From: Anaerolineaceae bacterium
GTDB lineage: Bacteria; Chloroflexota; Anaerolineae; Anaerolineales; Anaerolineaceae
Length of the DNA stretch: 47,543 bases
Assembly: GCA_030653365.1 (NCBI GenBank)
Contig: JAURZL010000002.1
Span: 1-47,543 of the forward strand
Direction of reading: 5' to 3'
Made by a program: the position numbers and the translations under genes. Under the pieces are notes generated by a model that saw only the letters and a program-made list of their open reading frames with translations, was not told the DNA's origin and made no database searches. Shown piece by piece: positions 16,347 to 23,977 of the stretch (the first letter of the stretch is position 1; each line of letters opens with the position of its first letter).

Positions 16347-17156
16347 ATGTTCGATTCATATTGTCTGGGGGTGGATGTCAGTTCCTGGCAGGCTACCGTC
16401 CATTGGGAAAAATTATATACTGCCGGTGTGCGCTTTGCGATCATCAAAGCCGCACAGGGCAGCTACCGGCAGGATCCCCTCTGCCCCACCCACCTGCGCG
16501 GTGCACAGGCAGCCGGGATGCTGTGTGGGGTCTATCACTGGATGGACCCCGCCTGTGCGGTGGAAAAGCAAATCAATAATCTGGCAGCGCGGCTGAAGGG
16601 ACTGGATTACACCTTTCTCGCGCTGGATGTGGAACAATACTGGTCGGATTGGGACGAGTGGCAGCAGGGCAAGATTACCAAACGCTACACGGGCAAACAA
16701 ATCAGTGACTGTGCACGCGCCTGTGCCGAACAAATGCGCCAAAGCTTCGGAAAGCCGGTGCTGATTTATACACGTGCCAGTTTTGTAAAGGAATACGCAC
16801 CGCAGATGACGGATTGGCTGGCGGAATGGCCTTTATGGATGGCGCATTATCCATACCGGCCCGGCAAACTGCACCTGACCTGGGAGCAATTGAAACGTGA
16901 TTATGTTCCCTCCATCCCTGCTCCGTCCTTACCGGGCGGTTGTAAAGATTGGCGCTTCTGGCAATTCTCGGGTGATAAGTTCATCCTGCCGGGAGAACAA
17001 TCTGCCCTGGATCTGAATTTCTATCAGGGCAGCCTGCAGGATCTGCAAACCTGGTTGGGACAACCGGTGACCGCAAGGGAATTGAGCTGGCAGGAAAAAC
17101 TGGCAGCGTTGTGGCAGGCGCACCCTGAATGCTGGCGGGAGGTGGAGCATGCCTGA
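16347..17156 (+). CDS. GH25-family lysozyme (endolysin-like muramidase)
   Basis: The 269-residue protein is a glycoside hydrolase family 25 muramidase that cleaves the MurNAc-GlcNAc bond of peptidoglycan. The first beta strand has CLGVDVSSWQ (catalytic-face Asp at about 9), with VRFAIIKAAQG and CGVYHWMDP following. The acid pair is in FLALDVEQYW at about 90-99. WRFWQFSGDKFILPGEQSALDLNFYQGS closes the barrel near residues 204-232. No signal peptide is seen, so release would depend on a holin or on virion assembly. It overlaps the next gene by 8 bases. The start at 16347 has AAAGGAG 5 bases upstream. Confidence 0.93.
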   Translation: MFDSYCLGVDVSSWQATVHWEKLYTAGVRFAIIKAAQGSYRQDPLCPTHLRGAQAAGMLCGVYHWMDPACAVEKQINNLAARLKGLDYTFLALDVEQYWSDWDEWQQGKITKRYTGKQISDCARACAEQMRQSFGKPVLIYTRASFVKEYAPQMTDWLAEWPLWMAHYPYRPGKLHLTWEQLKRDYVPSIPAPSLPGGCKDWRFWQFSGDKFILPGEQSALDLNFYQGSLQDLQTWLGQPVTARELSWQEKLAALWQAHPECWREVEHA

Positions 17157-17436
17157 AGCACGACCACCCCGACTTCGTCGGACAAAAGCCCCCTTAAACC
17201 CAAAGCCGCCGCCAAACCCGAATGTGCCGGAAGCGGTATCCCGCCTGGTAGCTGAATTGGGCATTACGCTGGAGGACTTGCTCGCCTGGAAAGTTTATGC
17301 GAGCGGCAAGGTGGTGGTGATTGCCCCCAACGGCATGAAAATCATCCAGGAAGTTGCTGACAACAATCCTGATCCTGTGAAAGCAATCATCCGGGAAACC
17401 AGCAGCTTGTTGGCCGGTGGGGTGGCAGATGAGTGA
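17149..17436 (+). CDS. Small Pro-rich virion-associated protein of unknown function
   Basis: The 95-residue protein overlaps the lysozyme end by 8 bases and the adaptor start by 8 bases, so it is translated within the same message. The first 30 residues are rich in Arg and Pro (PRLRRTKAPLNPKPPPNPN); the rest, with LEDLLAWKVYASGKVVVIAPNGMKI, looks like a small beta-alpha domain. I do not recognise the family. Tight coupling between lysozyme and adaptor genes suggests a structural or assembly role in the virus-derived cluster. Confidence 0.6.
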   Translation: MPEARPPRLRRTKAPLNPKPPPNPNVPEAVSRLVAELGITLEDLLAWKVYASGKVVVIAPNGMKIIQEVADNNPDPVKAIIRETSSLLAGGVADE

Positions 17437-17824
17437 AAATCTTGCCGCCCTGACAGCCCGCCTGAGAGTGCTGCTGAATGACCCCGATTCGATGATCTGG
17501 ACGGAATTCCTTCTGACAGAGTGCCTGCAGCTTGGGCTGGCTGAAATCCAGGCACATTGCCCGTATTCGCTGAGCATTGCAGGATTGGACGATGCCGTCG
17601 AGAGTAACCTCGATCAGGAAATGCGGCTGAGTCCACTCTTGCTGCAGCTGGCACAACAGCATGCCCTCCAGCAGCGACAGGTGCAACGCGGCGAGACCTT
17701 TCATCCCGACCCGCAAAAGAACACCACGCTGCAAAATCAGGCACTGCTTGCACAGGCATTGAAAGACCAGTTGGAGCAGGTACGGCGTTACTTTTTGCAG
17801 CGCAGTCCCAGCGCACCATTTTAA
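17429..17824 (+). CDS. Head-tail connector (adaptor) protein
   Basis: The 131-residue protein begins ENLAALTARLRVLLNDPDSMIWTEFLLTECLQLGLAEIQAHCP. The order R-x-x-L-x-D-x-x-x-x-x-W-T/S-x-x-x-L, followed by a helix of a small helical bundle, is that of phage head completion proteins (gp6/gp15-like adaptors). The C-terminus is a long Gln-rich helix. Adaptors sit beneath the portal ring and provide the docking site for a tail. The start at 17429 is chosen because ATG overlaps the preceding stop (ATGAGTGA). An adaptor without any tail tube gene in the cluster is odd and adds to the impression of a reduced virus. Confidence 0.65.
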   Translation: MSENLAALTARLRVLLNDPDSMIWTEFLLTECLQLGLAEIQAHCPYSLSIAGLDDAVESNLDQEMRLSPLLLQLAQQHALQQRQVQRGETFHPDPQKNTTLQNQALLAQALKDQLEQVRRYFLQRSPSAPF

Positions 17825-17903
17825 CCAAATCGGGTGATCCGGATCAGTCAACGGCTGGATCACCCACTCGCTTCCTTTAAAGTAGGATGGAAAAGGAGAT
17901 CAT

Positions 17904-19223
17904 ATGTTTCGACTCAGTATCAAAATTCAACAGGATGAATTCGTCCTGCACGGCACTGGCATTGCAGCACCGCTGCGCGGCTGTGTGCGCCAACCCACCC
18001 AGCGCTTACCCTCCGGGCTGTGTCTGGAAAAGCTCGATCTTGTTTCACAGGGCACTCCGTACCAATCGCGCACCCTGATAATACGCCTGCAGACTCTGGT
18101 GGAGCGCATCCGCCTGGGGCATACACTCTATCTGGTATGCCAGACGGACGAGCAATCCGAACCCTATCAGAGCCGTCTGTTCGCCGGGGAGTTCAGCTGG
18201 ATTCTGGGCAGTGTGCAGCCCAAAGGAATCGGAATCCGCCTGGAACTGCAGCGCGAAGATTACTGGCACCTTCCCTGGCGGCCGCTGGCATTAAATAACT
18301 GCCACGGCAATGGCGTGCTGGATGGACTGCAGATGGATAACCGTGATGACAACCCTGTCAATCGACAGAACTGGTGCTGGCTGGCGGGGGAAGATCTGCT
18401 GGGCGATCTGCCTGCTCCGTTGCGCCTGCACTTGCATCACGACCTTCAATCCATCAACAGTCTGGATGCAATCTACATCGGCTTGGGCAGCGCACGCATT
18501 ACCCCGTTGGCGGTGCTTGAAGGGGAACAGGGCAGCAGTCAGCTCAATTTTGGTGCGGTGATGAACGCAGATTGCCATGCCGGTGCCTATGGGCTGGTGC
18601 AATGGGAGAGCAGCGCTGCCTTGCGAATCCTTTCCTGGGTAATACCTGGGGCTGCCTTTCATGCACTGGCTAGGGCACAGCTGCGACCGCTGGTTCGGTT
18701 GGTGAACCCTTCCAGCCTGCGCGCGGAGACCTGGCTTTCCTGGAAGCTGTATTTTGGCAGCCTCGTTTTCCAAAGCGCTGCCCGGCAGCTGACCGTCGGG
18801 CGGCAATTACAACTGCTGCCGATCATCTGCCTGCCGGCTCTCTCCAACAGTGAGGTACCCTGGAATGACCTGCGACTGGAGCTGCATGCCCAGAATCGCA
18901 ACCCGGGGGCTACCCATCTGGCACTGGATGCAGTTTTCCTGTTTTTCACCGACGGCTGGCGGCAGTTTACAGCCCTGCCGGATGGAAAACTAGCCTATGG
19001 CGAGACCCTCATCGACCAGAGCGACCAACAGCAACCCTATATCCACCTGGCACAGACGCAAACCAACCAGCAGTCCTACCAGGTACTGGGGAATGGACTG
19101 TGGTTGCTACCCGGGGAGGATCATGTGCTGCAAGTGCTCTTCGATAACGGACAGAATATGCCGCTGGATGCGGGTTGTCATGTGCAGCTGGAGTACCAAC
19201 CGCGCACAAGGATGCTCCCATGA
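17904..19223 (+). CDS. Distal tail-like virion structural protein
   Basis: The 439-residue protein has an N-terminal beta-rich domain of about 125 residues containing RTLIIRLQTLVERIRLGHTLYL and IGIRLELQREDYWHLPW. The R-x-x-Y-W ending of that domain is seen in distal tail (Dit-like) proteins of siphoviruses, where a lectin-like domain follows. Here residues 150-430 form such a beta-sandwich region (LDAIYIGLGS..., FHALARAQLRPLVRLVNPSS). It would mark the tail tip or receptor-binding base. AAGGAG lies 5 bases before the ATG. No tail tube, assembly chaperone or tape measure gene precedes it, as it would in a complete siphovirus. The identification is by pattern, not by homology search. Confidence 0.5.
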   Translation: MFRLSIKIQQDEFVLHGTGIAAPLRGCVRQPTQRLPSGLCLEKLDLVSQGTPYQSRTLIIRLQTLVERIRLGHTLYLVCQTDEQSEPYQSRLFAGEFSWILGSVQPKGIGIRLELQREDYWHLPWRPLALNNCHGNGVLDGLQMDNRDDNPVNRQNWCWLAGEDLLGDLPAPLRLHLHHDLQSINSLDAIYIGLGSARITPLAVLEGEQGSSQLNFGAVMNADCHAGAYGLVQWESSAALRILSWVIPGAAFHALARAQLRPLVRLVNPSSLRAETWLSWKLYFGSLVFQSAARQLTVGRQLQLLPIICLPALSNSEVPWNDLRLELHAQNRNPGATHLALDAVFLFFTDGWRQFTALPDGKLAYGETLIDQSDQQQPYIHLAQTQTNQQSYQVLGNGLWLLPGEDHVLQVLFDNGQNMPLDAGCHVQLEYQPRTRMLP

Positions 19224-20695
19224 AGCCACAGGTGAGACTTGATTTACCCGGTTTGCAGATGGGGAGTGACTGGCAGGTACAGGAGATGGATTGGGCAATT
19301 CCCGGTGGGGCACACAGCGCTATTCTTTCGGCATACATCCAAAACCCGACCCAGATCAATTCCGAAATGGTAACGGCCTGGCTGGCAAAGGCAGTCGAGA
19401 TCTGTAATCCGGTTGGAGAAGTGCTCTGGCACGGCTGGATTGAAGCCGTCAGCCTGGAGTACGAACGATTGCGCTTGCGCTGGGATTGTTCGCAGATGAT
19501 CAATCGGGTGATTGCCCGCTACCCAACGGTCAGCGCATTGCTCGACCCTTACCGCAGCTGGACGTACAGCAGCTGGGTGGAGGATCAGGCGGGTGTGGAT
19601 CGCCTGGGTGCGCGTGAAAAATTGCTGACCCTCGAGCATGCCGATGCCAGCAGTGCCTTGCAGGCGGCTACAAATCATCTTAACAGCAAATCGAAAACCT
19701 CCGGGACCCAGATTAAGCTGCTGGAAAAACATACCAAACCCCGCCTGGTGCTGCATGCCAGCGGCTGGTGGCAGCGCCTGGATTGGACCCTGGACGGCGA
19801 GGAAAGCGGCATGCTGGCACATCTGCCGGGTGGTAAAAGTCAGCAAGCCTTCGGACTGAGCGGCATCGAAAGACTGGCACAGCGCTTTCAGGTGGGTGGG
19901 ACAGCTTTCGCGTTGGGTCAGATCTGCCTGCGGGCAGCCTTGATCGGAGCACCTGCCGATCAGGTGCGGGTGCTGATCTGCGCGGATAATGCCGCTCGCC
20001 CCGGAACAGTGTTGGCGACAGCCAGCCTGCCGAATTATGTCCTGCATGGTGGTTGGCAGTGGCTGACCTGGCTTTTGGATACGGCATTGAACCTGTCCGC
20101 AGGATCCTTTGCCTGGTTGGTGGTGGAACGCAGTGCCGGCCTGGACAGCAGCAATCATTATGTCCTCGAGTCCGATGACGGCCGCGGTTACCCGGATGGC
20201 GAATTAAGGTGCTGGAATGGCAGTGATTGGATATTGCTCAACCAGGATTTGCGCTTCTGCCTGCTGGCGGTGACCGAAACAACCGGTCTGATGCGCGAGG
20301 TGGCGGAACGCGCGGTGCAGGGTGGGGTATTGCAGGGGGTGCAGATCTGGAAGGACAGCGGGGTGCAAATCCCACGCTGGCGTACACTCGAAAAAACACG
20401 TCGTGCAGCGTTGGAGAAGTGGCTCTCCTACGGCTGCGCGGACGGCAGTGAGCTGAGCGCACTGATTAACCCGGCCGGTATTCTGGAAGTTTTCCCGCTG
20501 CCGCGTCTGGCGGAGCTGCCCTTGCAGCTGGGGTTGGATGGCAGATTGCACCTGCCTGCCGGGACTGCCTTACCGCCTGCCATCGACCTGCTCGGAAGGC
20601 GCTTGTTGTTACCTAGGGCACAGCGTGAGGAGGAGGGTATATTGCAGGGATTGCGCTGGACGGTGGAGGGTGGCTTGTTGCCGGTGATGGGGTGA
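19220..20695 (+). CDS. Tail hub / fibre-like virion protein with inserted jelly-roll domain
   Basis: The 491-residue protein starts at ATG 19220, which overlaps the TGA of the preceding gene (ATGA); an earlier in-frame ATG is not preferred. Residues 1-150 resemble a hub domain with repeated beta strands (LWHGWIEAVSLEYERLRLRWDC). Residues about 205-315 (FQVGGTAFALGQICLRAAL, VRVLICADNAARPGTVLA, SAGSFAWLVVERS) look like a carbohydrate-binding jelly roll. The last third returns to a hub-like alpha/beta pattern (ALEKWLSYGCADGSELSALINPAGILEVFPLPR). It is the last gene of the virus-derived cluster. The call as receptor-binding or baseplate protein is by context and fold pattern only. Confidence 0.5.
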   Translation: MKPQVRLDLPGLQMGSDWQVQEMDWAIPGGAHSAILSAYIQNPTQINSEMVTAWLAKAVEICNPVGEVLWHGWIEAVSLEYERLRLRWDCSQMINRVIARYPTVSALLDPYRSWTYSSWVEDQAGVDRLGAREKLLTLEHADASSALQAATNHLNSKSKTSGTQIKLLEKHTKPRLVLHASGWWQRLDWTLDGEESGMLAHLPGGKSQQAFGLSGIERLAQRFQVGGTAFALGQICLRAALIGAPADQVRVLICADNAARPGTVLATASLPNYVLHGGWQWLTWLLDTALNLSAGSFAWLVVERSAGLDSSNHYVLESDDGRGYPDGELRCWNGSDWILLNQDLRFCLLAVTETTGLMREVAERAVQGGVLQGVQIWKDSGVQIPRWRTLEKTRRAALEKWLSYGCADGSELSALINPAGILEVFPLPRLAELPLQLGLDGRLHLPAGTALPPAIDLLGRRLLLPRAQREEEGILQGLRWTVEGGLLPVMG

Positions 20696-20719
20696 TGATG
20701 TATGGGCATGGAAAGAAAT

Positions 20720-20747
20720 TTGTTTTAACCAAACGATTCCTTATAAT
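20720..20747 (+). promoter_or_regulatory. Sigma-70-type promoter
   Basis: TTGTTT and TATAAT are separated by 16 bases, 82 bases upstream of the zinc-ribbon gene. It starts 25 bases after the last virus-derived gene, marking a transcription unit that is separate from it. Confidence 0.6.
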
Positions 20748-20829
20748 ATTGAAATAGCACCATACTGGTTCCAGAAAATCGCCAGAAATAAGCTGATCAG
20801 CCAGAAAATGGTTCATGCTACCAGGAGTA

Positions 20830-21084
20830 ATGATGACATTCCTACAAAAATTTATGTCCACTGTGCTGCCCAAAACCTGGGCGGAAGAAATGCAGAAAGA
20901 ATCCCGCAGCTGGATGGTGCGCTGTACCTGCGGGTTTGAGCGCTCCGTCTGGGATAATGGAGGCATTCGCTGGAAGGCAAAAGGGAATCCGAAGTTCAAG
21001 TCGGAGTGTTCCTCCTGCCGGCAAAACACCTGGCACACGATGTACCATAAATCAGGGTTGACAGCCAAGCAAGATTGGTTATAA
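20830..21084 (+). CDS. Small zinc-ribbon protein
   Basis: The 84-residue protein has two Cys pairs, CTC near residue 34 and CSSC near 63, as expected of a structural zinc ribbon. Between them is FERSVWDNGGIRWKAKGNPKF. The basic surface suggests binding of nucleic acid or a partner protein. I do not recognise the family. The start is taken at 20830 because AGGAG lies 4 bases upstream; an ATG at 20815 precedes that site and ATG 20833 is also possible. The last codons contain the promoter of the following tRNA gene. It lies outside the virus-derived block. Confidence 0.7.
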   Translation: MMTFLQKFMSTVLPKTWAEEMQKESRSWMVRCTCGFERSVWDNGGIRWKAKGNPKFKSECSSCRQNTWHTMYHKSGLTAKQDWL

Positions 21085-21085
21085 T
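21058..21085 (+). promoter_or_regulatory. Consensus promoter of tRNA-Asn inside the 3' end of a CDS
   Basis: TTGACA (21058-21063) and TATAAT (21080-21085) with 16-base spacing. Both hexamers match the sigma-70 consensus exactly. The -10 box overlaps the TAA stop of the zinc-ribbon gene, and the tRNA begins 11 bases later. Confidence 0.85.
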
Positions 21086-21095
21086 AATCAAGCTT

Positions 21096-21168
21096 TCCTC
21101 GATAGCTCAATTGGCAGAGCGGGCGGCTGTTAACTGCTAGGTTGTAGGTTCGAGTCCTACTCGAGGAG
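21096..21168 (+). tRNA. tRNA-Asn (anticodon GTT)
   Basis: The 73-base cloverleaf has acceptor arms TCCTCGA (21096-21102) and TCGAGGA (21161-21167), with discriminator G. The D arm is GCTC/GAGC, and the anticodon stem GGCGG/CTGCT closes the loop CTGTTAA with anticodon GTT at 21129-21131. The T arm contains GGTTCGAGTCC. CCA is not encoded. A consensus promoter lies directly upstream. tRNA 3' ends are common integration sites, but no second copy of this 3' end was found in the window. Confidence 0.95.
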
Positions 21169-21231
21169 CTCTTTTTTTTAAGCTGGTATGATCTAAATTA
21201 TCTTTTCCTCTTGTCCGCTTTGGAGGTAACT

Positions 21232-21549
21232 TTGAAAACCGCATCCTTCTGGAAAATTATGGTGCCACGAATGTTGACCATTTATTCCTTCGTGGTTTTT
21301 GCGATTCTGTGGATTGGGTTTGCGATCGTTTTGATGACCAATCCAGCGTTGCTTGATCAGCTGTGGAATTGGGTGCGCGCCTTGCCCCTGATGCTGGAGA
21401 TAATCGTCTGGGTACTTTTTCTGCCCATTATGGTCGGGCTGTGGATCTGGGAATCGTCATGGCCGATGATTATCCGCTGGTTAGCAACAGCCGGATTGGT
21501 TGGCTGGACACTTCTGCCAGTTTCCAATTTGTTCAAAGCGAAACAATAA
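21232..21549 (+). CDS. Small membrane protein of unknown function
   Basis: The 105-residue protein has three hydrophobic segments, near 13-33, 50-70 and 80-98, with few charged residues in between. It starts at TTG 21232 because GGAGGT ends 4 bases upstream; the first possible start (TTG 21211) lies before that site. No family is recognised. It lies 63 bases downstream of tRNA-Asn and may be transcribed with it. Confidence 0.6.
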   Translation: MKTASFWKIMVPRMLTIYSFVVFAILWIGFAIVLMTNPALLDQLWNWVRALPLMLEIIVWVLFLPIMVGLWIWESSWPMIIRWLATAGLVGWTLLPVSNLFKAKQ

Positions 21550-21659
21550 GATAGTTGTCAAATTGTAAAGAAATTCTGAAGAGTTGATGTGTTGTTGAAT
21601 TCATGAGAAGGTATTGAATACTTGGGGGGAAATTGCAGTATAGTTAAAAACAGTCAGGA

Positions 21660-21769
21660 GTAGGGTGCGTTTAAAACGCACCAAACCGATTATTTCTAGG
21701 CTAAACTTCGGATTCATTCTTCAACCCTTCTATCAATTTCATAATTGGTGCGTCACCGACGCACCCTAC
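21660..21769. repeat. Palindromic GTAGGGTGCGT element
   Basis: Outer arms GTAGGGTGCGT (21660-21670) and ACGCACCCTAC (21759-21769) are exact inverted repeats. Each end also folds alone: GGTGCGTTT-A-AAACGCACC (21664-21682) and GGTGCGTC-ACC-GACGCACC (21747-21765). It has the layout of a small non-autonomous element (MITE-like). No ORF lies inside. Confidence 0.75.
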
Positions 21770-21841
21770 CGATGGATGATGGGGGGATAATCGGTGAATG
21801 GGAAAATGGGAAAATGGGGAAATGGGGACGATGGGGATATG

Positions 21842-21878
21842 CCGTCCACGAATGCCATCAACGAATAAACGAATAAAA
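21842..21878. repeat. Dispersed CCACGAATGCCAT / ACGAATAAA repeat
   Basis: Belongs with 2072-2106 and 2728-2758. It lies between the palindromic element at 21660 and the composite repeat at 21927. Confidence 0.45.
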
Positions 21879-21926
21879 TACCTCATCAAAATTCAATTCC
21901 ATGATGGTGAAATTATGCATATGTGG

Positions 21927-22111
21927 GTAGGGGCAAAGCATTTGATAATATACATTGTTATCCACCCGGAACTCTGATATCAAATGCTTTGCCCGTACGA
22001 TTGGGATTTGATTGTGCCGTGGTTGATAAAAAAACCCGATGAACGGAAAACAAAATCATTAATTTTCATATGGTGGATAGGCGTAGGGGCGGGTTCGGAA
22101 CCCGCCCGTAC
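21927..22111. repeat. Composite palindromic repeat, copy A
   Basis: The left part has 21-bp inverted ends, GTAGGGGCAAAGCATTTGATA (21927-21947) and its complement at 21978-21998, with one mismatch. The right part is a second palindrome, GTAGGGGCGGGTTCGG through CCCGCCCGTAC (22083-22111). The segment between them is partly shared with copy B at 22883-23076 (CGATTGG, TGTGCCG, AAATCATT-ATTT). It lies just upstream of the GNAT gene and is non-coding. Confidence 0.8.
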
Positions 22112-22226
22112 GGAAAGTACAGCAGAGCAAGGATGAGGATTGATATTTTGTCGGTTGGAAAAAATATCCAGTATAGTTAAATAGGATATCAATCTACCCA
22201 TTACAAAATAACAATAAAGGACTCAC

Positions 22227-22862
22227 ATGGATATTCTCATCAGGCCAGAAACAGAAAACGATTATTATGAAAACGAGGTTGTCACCCGGGAAGCATTCTG
22301 GAATTTATATGTTCCGGGATGCAATGAACATTACCTGGTACATATACTTCGCGATCACCCGGACTATCTGCCGGAATTTAGTTTTGTGGCAGAGTATCAA
22401 AATAAGATCATTGGTAATATTTTTTATACCAGATCGCACGTGATCAATGAACAAAACGAAAAGCTGGACACCTTAACCTTTGGTCCGGTCAGTGTTTTGC
22501 CTGAATACCAGCGAAAAGGGGTAGGCTCAGCCCTGATCCAGCATACCGTCGCAATTGCCAAGCAGAAAAATCATCCGGCGATCATCATCTATGGTTCACC
22601 CTGTAATTATTGCAAACATGGTTTTAAGAGTTCAAAGGATTATCTAATCAGTACAGAGAGTGGCCGCTACCCACACAGCATGCTGGTTCTGGAATTAACC
22701 AAGGGTGTTTTCCAGCAGCATACCTGGAAATATTACGATAGTCATGTTTATAACTTTAGTGACCTAAAGGCAGAGAAATTTGACGAACAGTTTCCTCCCA
22801 AAGTGAAGGAGTATCGCTATACACAGGAAGAATTCTCCATTGCTATACGTGCTTTTTTGTAA
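22227..22862 (+). CDS. GNAT-family N-acetyltransferase
   Basis: The 211-residue protein has the acetyl-CoA site VSVLPEYQRKGVGSALIQH near residues 91-109, matching the GNAT motif A with Q-x-x-G-x-G. Strand FVAEYQNKIIGNIFY precedes it. The C-terminal part has PCNYCKHGFKSSKDYL and a YYDSHVY segment. Substrate is unknown; this group often acetylates small amines or antibiotics, but no such claim is made. It stands alone between two copies of a composite palindromic repeat (21927-22111 and 22883-23076), whose second copy starts 20 bases after its stop. Confidence 0.85.
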   Translation: MDILIRPETENDYYENEVVTREAFWNLYVPGCNEHYLVHILRDHPDYLPEFSFVAEYQNKIIGNIFYTRSHVINEQNEKLDTLTFGPVSVLPEYQRKGVGSALIQHTVAIAKQKNHPAIIIYGSPCNYCKHGFKSSKDYLISTESGRYPHSMLVLELTKGVFQQHTWKYYDSHVYNFSDLKAEKFDEQFPPKVKEYRYTQEEFSIAIRAFL

Positions 22863-22882
22863 GGGGGTTATGATGGATTGGT

Positions 22883-23076
22883 GTAGGGGCAAAGCATTTG
22901 ATAATTGACACTGTTTTTATCCCGAATTCTGAAATCAAATGCTTTGCCCGTACGATTGGTTGTTGAATGTGCCGGGGATATCCATAAAAACCGGTTGAAT
23001 AGAAATCAAAATCATTTATTTACATAATGATGGTAATGGTCGATTGGCGTAAGGGCGTTCGACCGAACGCCCCTAC
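22883..23076. repeat. Composite palindromic repeat, copy B
   Basis: The same layout as copy A. Left inverted ends GTAGGGGCAAAGCATTTGAT (22883-22902) and their near-complement ending at 22953 are followed by a shared spacer. A terminal palindrome GTAAGGGCGTTC (23049-23060) pairs with GAACGCCCCTAC (23065-23076). Its left element starts 20 bases past the GNAT stop. Confidence 0.8.
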
Positions 23077-23134
23077 ATGATGACGGTGATTACCCCCATA
23101 CCCACCAACAATCACCACCCCCTTCCACGTTAAA

Positions 23135-23163
23135 TTGACTTGGGTGTTCATAATCAATATAAT
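23135..23163 (+). promoter_or_regulatory. Sigma-70-type promoter of the DUF5995 gene
   Basis: TTGACT and TATAAT with 17-base spacing, 39 bases upstream of the start codon. Both boxes are at or one base off consensus. Confidence 0.75.
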
Positions 23164-23202
23164 GCGTTTATTCGTTTTGATTTATTCTGAGGTAGGGTTT
23201 AA

Positions 23203-23898
23203 ATGGAAATTCCCAATGACCGGGTGATTCAACAAATGCAGGCATTGATCCAGAATTGGACAGGGATCAATGATTCGCGCAGAATTTTCTTAAGTTGTTA
23301 TCAATTGATGACCCATAACACGTTGCAAGCCATTGAACGTGATGAATTCTTCGATTCAATTTGGGTAAAGCATATGCTCAATCGCTTTGCAGATTATTAT
23401 TTTATCGCATTGGAAAAGTATGAAACTGACCCGCAGGCCGCGCCTATGGTCTGGCAGTTGGCACATAATGCAACCCGAAACTTCAAAGCGATGGCAATCC
23501 AATCATTGTTGTTGGGGGTTAATGCTCATATCAATTACGACCTGGTATTGACTTTGGTGGATGTCCTCACGCCGGAATGGAATACATTGGATGAAATCCA
23601 ACTTAGAAACCGCTATACCGATCATGATCGGGTAAATTCGATTATCGCTTCATCGATCGATGCTGTCCAGGATGAAATTCTTGAACCCGCGATGCCAATT
23701 ATGGAGTTTATCGATACTGTCTTTGGGCGTTTGGACGAATTCGTGATTTCAAATTTGATCCGCAATTGGCGGGAAAACGTTTGGAATAATGCGATTCAAA
23801 TATTGAGTATGGAAAGTATGGAGTATAGAGAAGAATATATTACCCAGGTGGAAAAAGACGCATTAAAAATAGGGCGGTTGATTTACTGGGACGCATAG
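23203..23898 (+). CDS. DUF5995 family protein
   Basis: The 231-residue, almost fully helical, acidic protein contains VWQLAHNATRN at about 86-96 and SLLLGVNAHINYDLVLTL near 105-122. The LLLGxNAHINxDL motif is the hallmark of the DUF5995 family; its His and Asn may bind a metal. It is cytoplasmic, with no signal peptide. The function of the family is unknown. A good promoter precedes it and a palindromic repeat starts at its last base (23898). The family name is from memory of the motif, not a search. Confidence 0.7.
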   Translation: MEIPNDRVIQQMQALIQNWTGINDSRRIFLSCYQLMTHNTLQAIERDEFFDSIWVKHMLNRFADYYFIALEKYETDPQAAPMVWQLAHNATRNFKAMAIQSLLLGVNAHINYDLVLTLVDVLTPEWNTLDEIQLRNRYTDHDRVNSIIASSIDAVQDEILEPAMPIMEFIDTVFGRLDEFVISNLIRNWRENVWNNAIQILSMESMEYREEYITQVEKDALKIGRLIYWDA

Positions 23899-23967
23899 TA
23901 AGGGCAAAGCATTTGATATAAATTTCATAGTGAACAACTATGTCCATTATCAAATGCTTTGCCCCTT
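23898..23967. repeat. Palindromic CAAAGCATTTGATA element, copy C
   Basis: Inverted ends GTAAGGGCAAAGCATTTGAT (23898-23917) and near-complement ATCAAATGCTTTGCCCCTTC (23948-23967). It is a third copy of the left part of the composite repeats A and B, without the right palindrome. It begins on the last base of the DUF5995 stop codon and sits between two converging genes. Confidence 0.8.
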
Positions 23968-23977
23968 CGGTTAAATA

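Noticed and set aside
21096..21168. tRNA-Asn as attachment site of the virus-derived cluster
   Set aside because: No second copy of its 3' end was found on the other side of the cluster (10166-10574) and there is no integrase gene.
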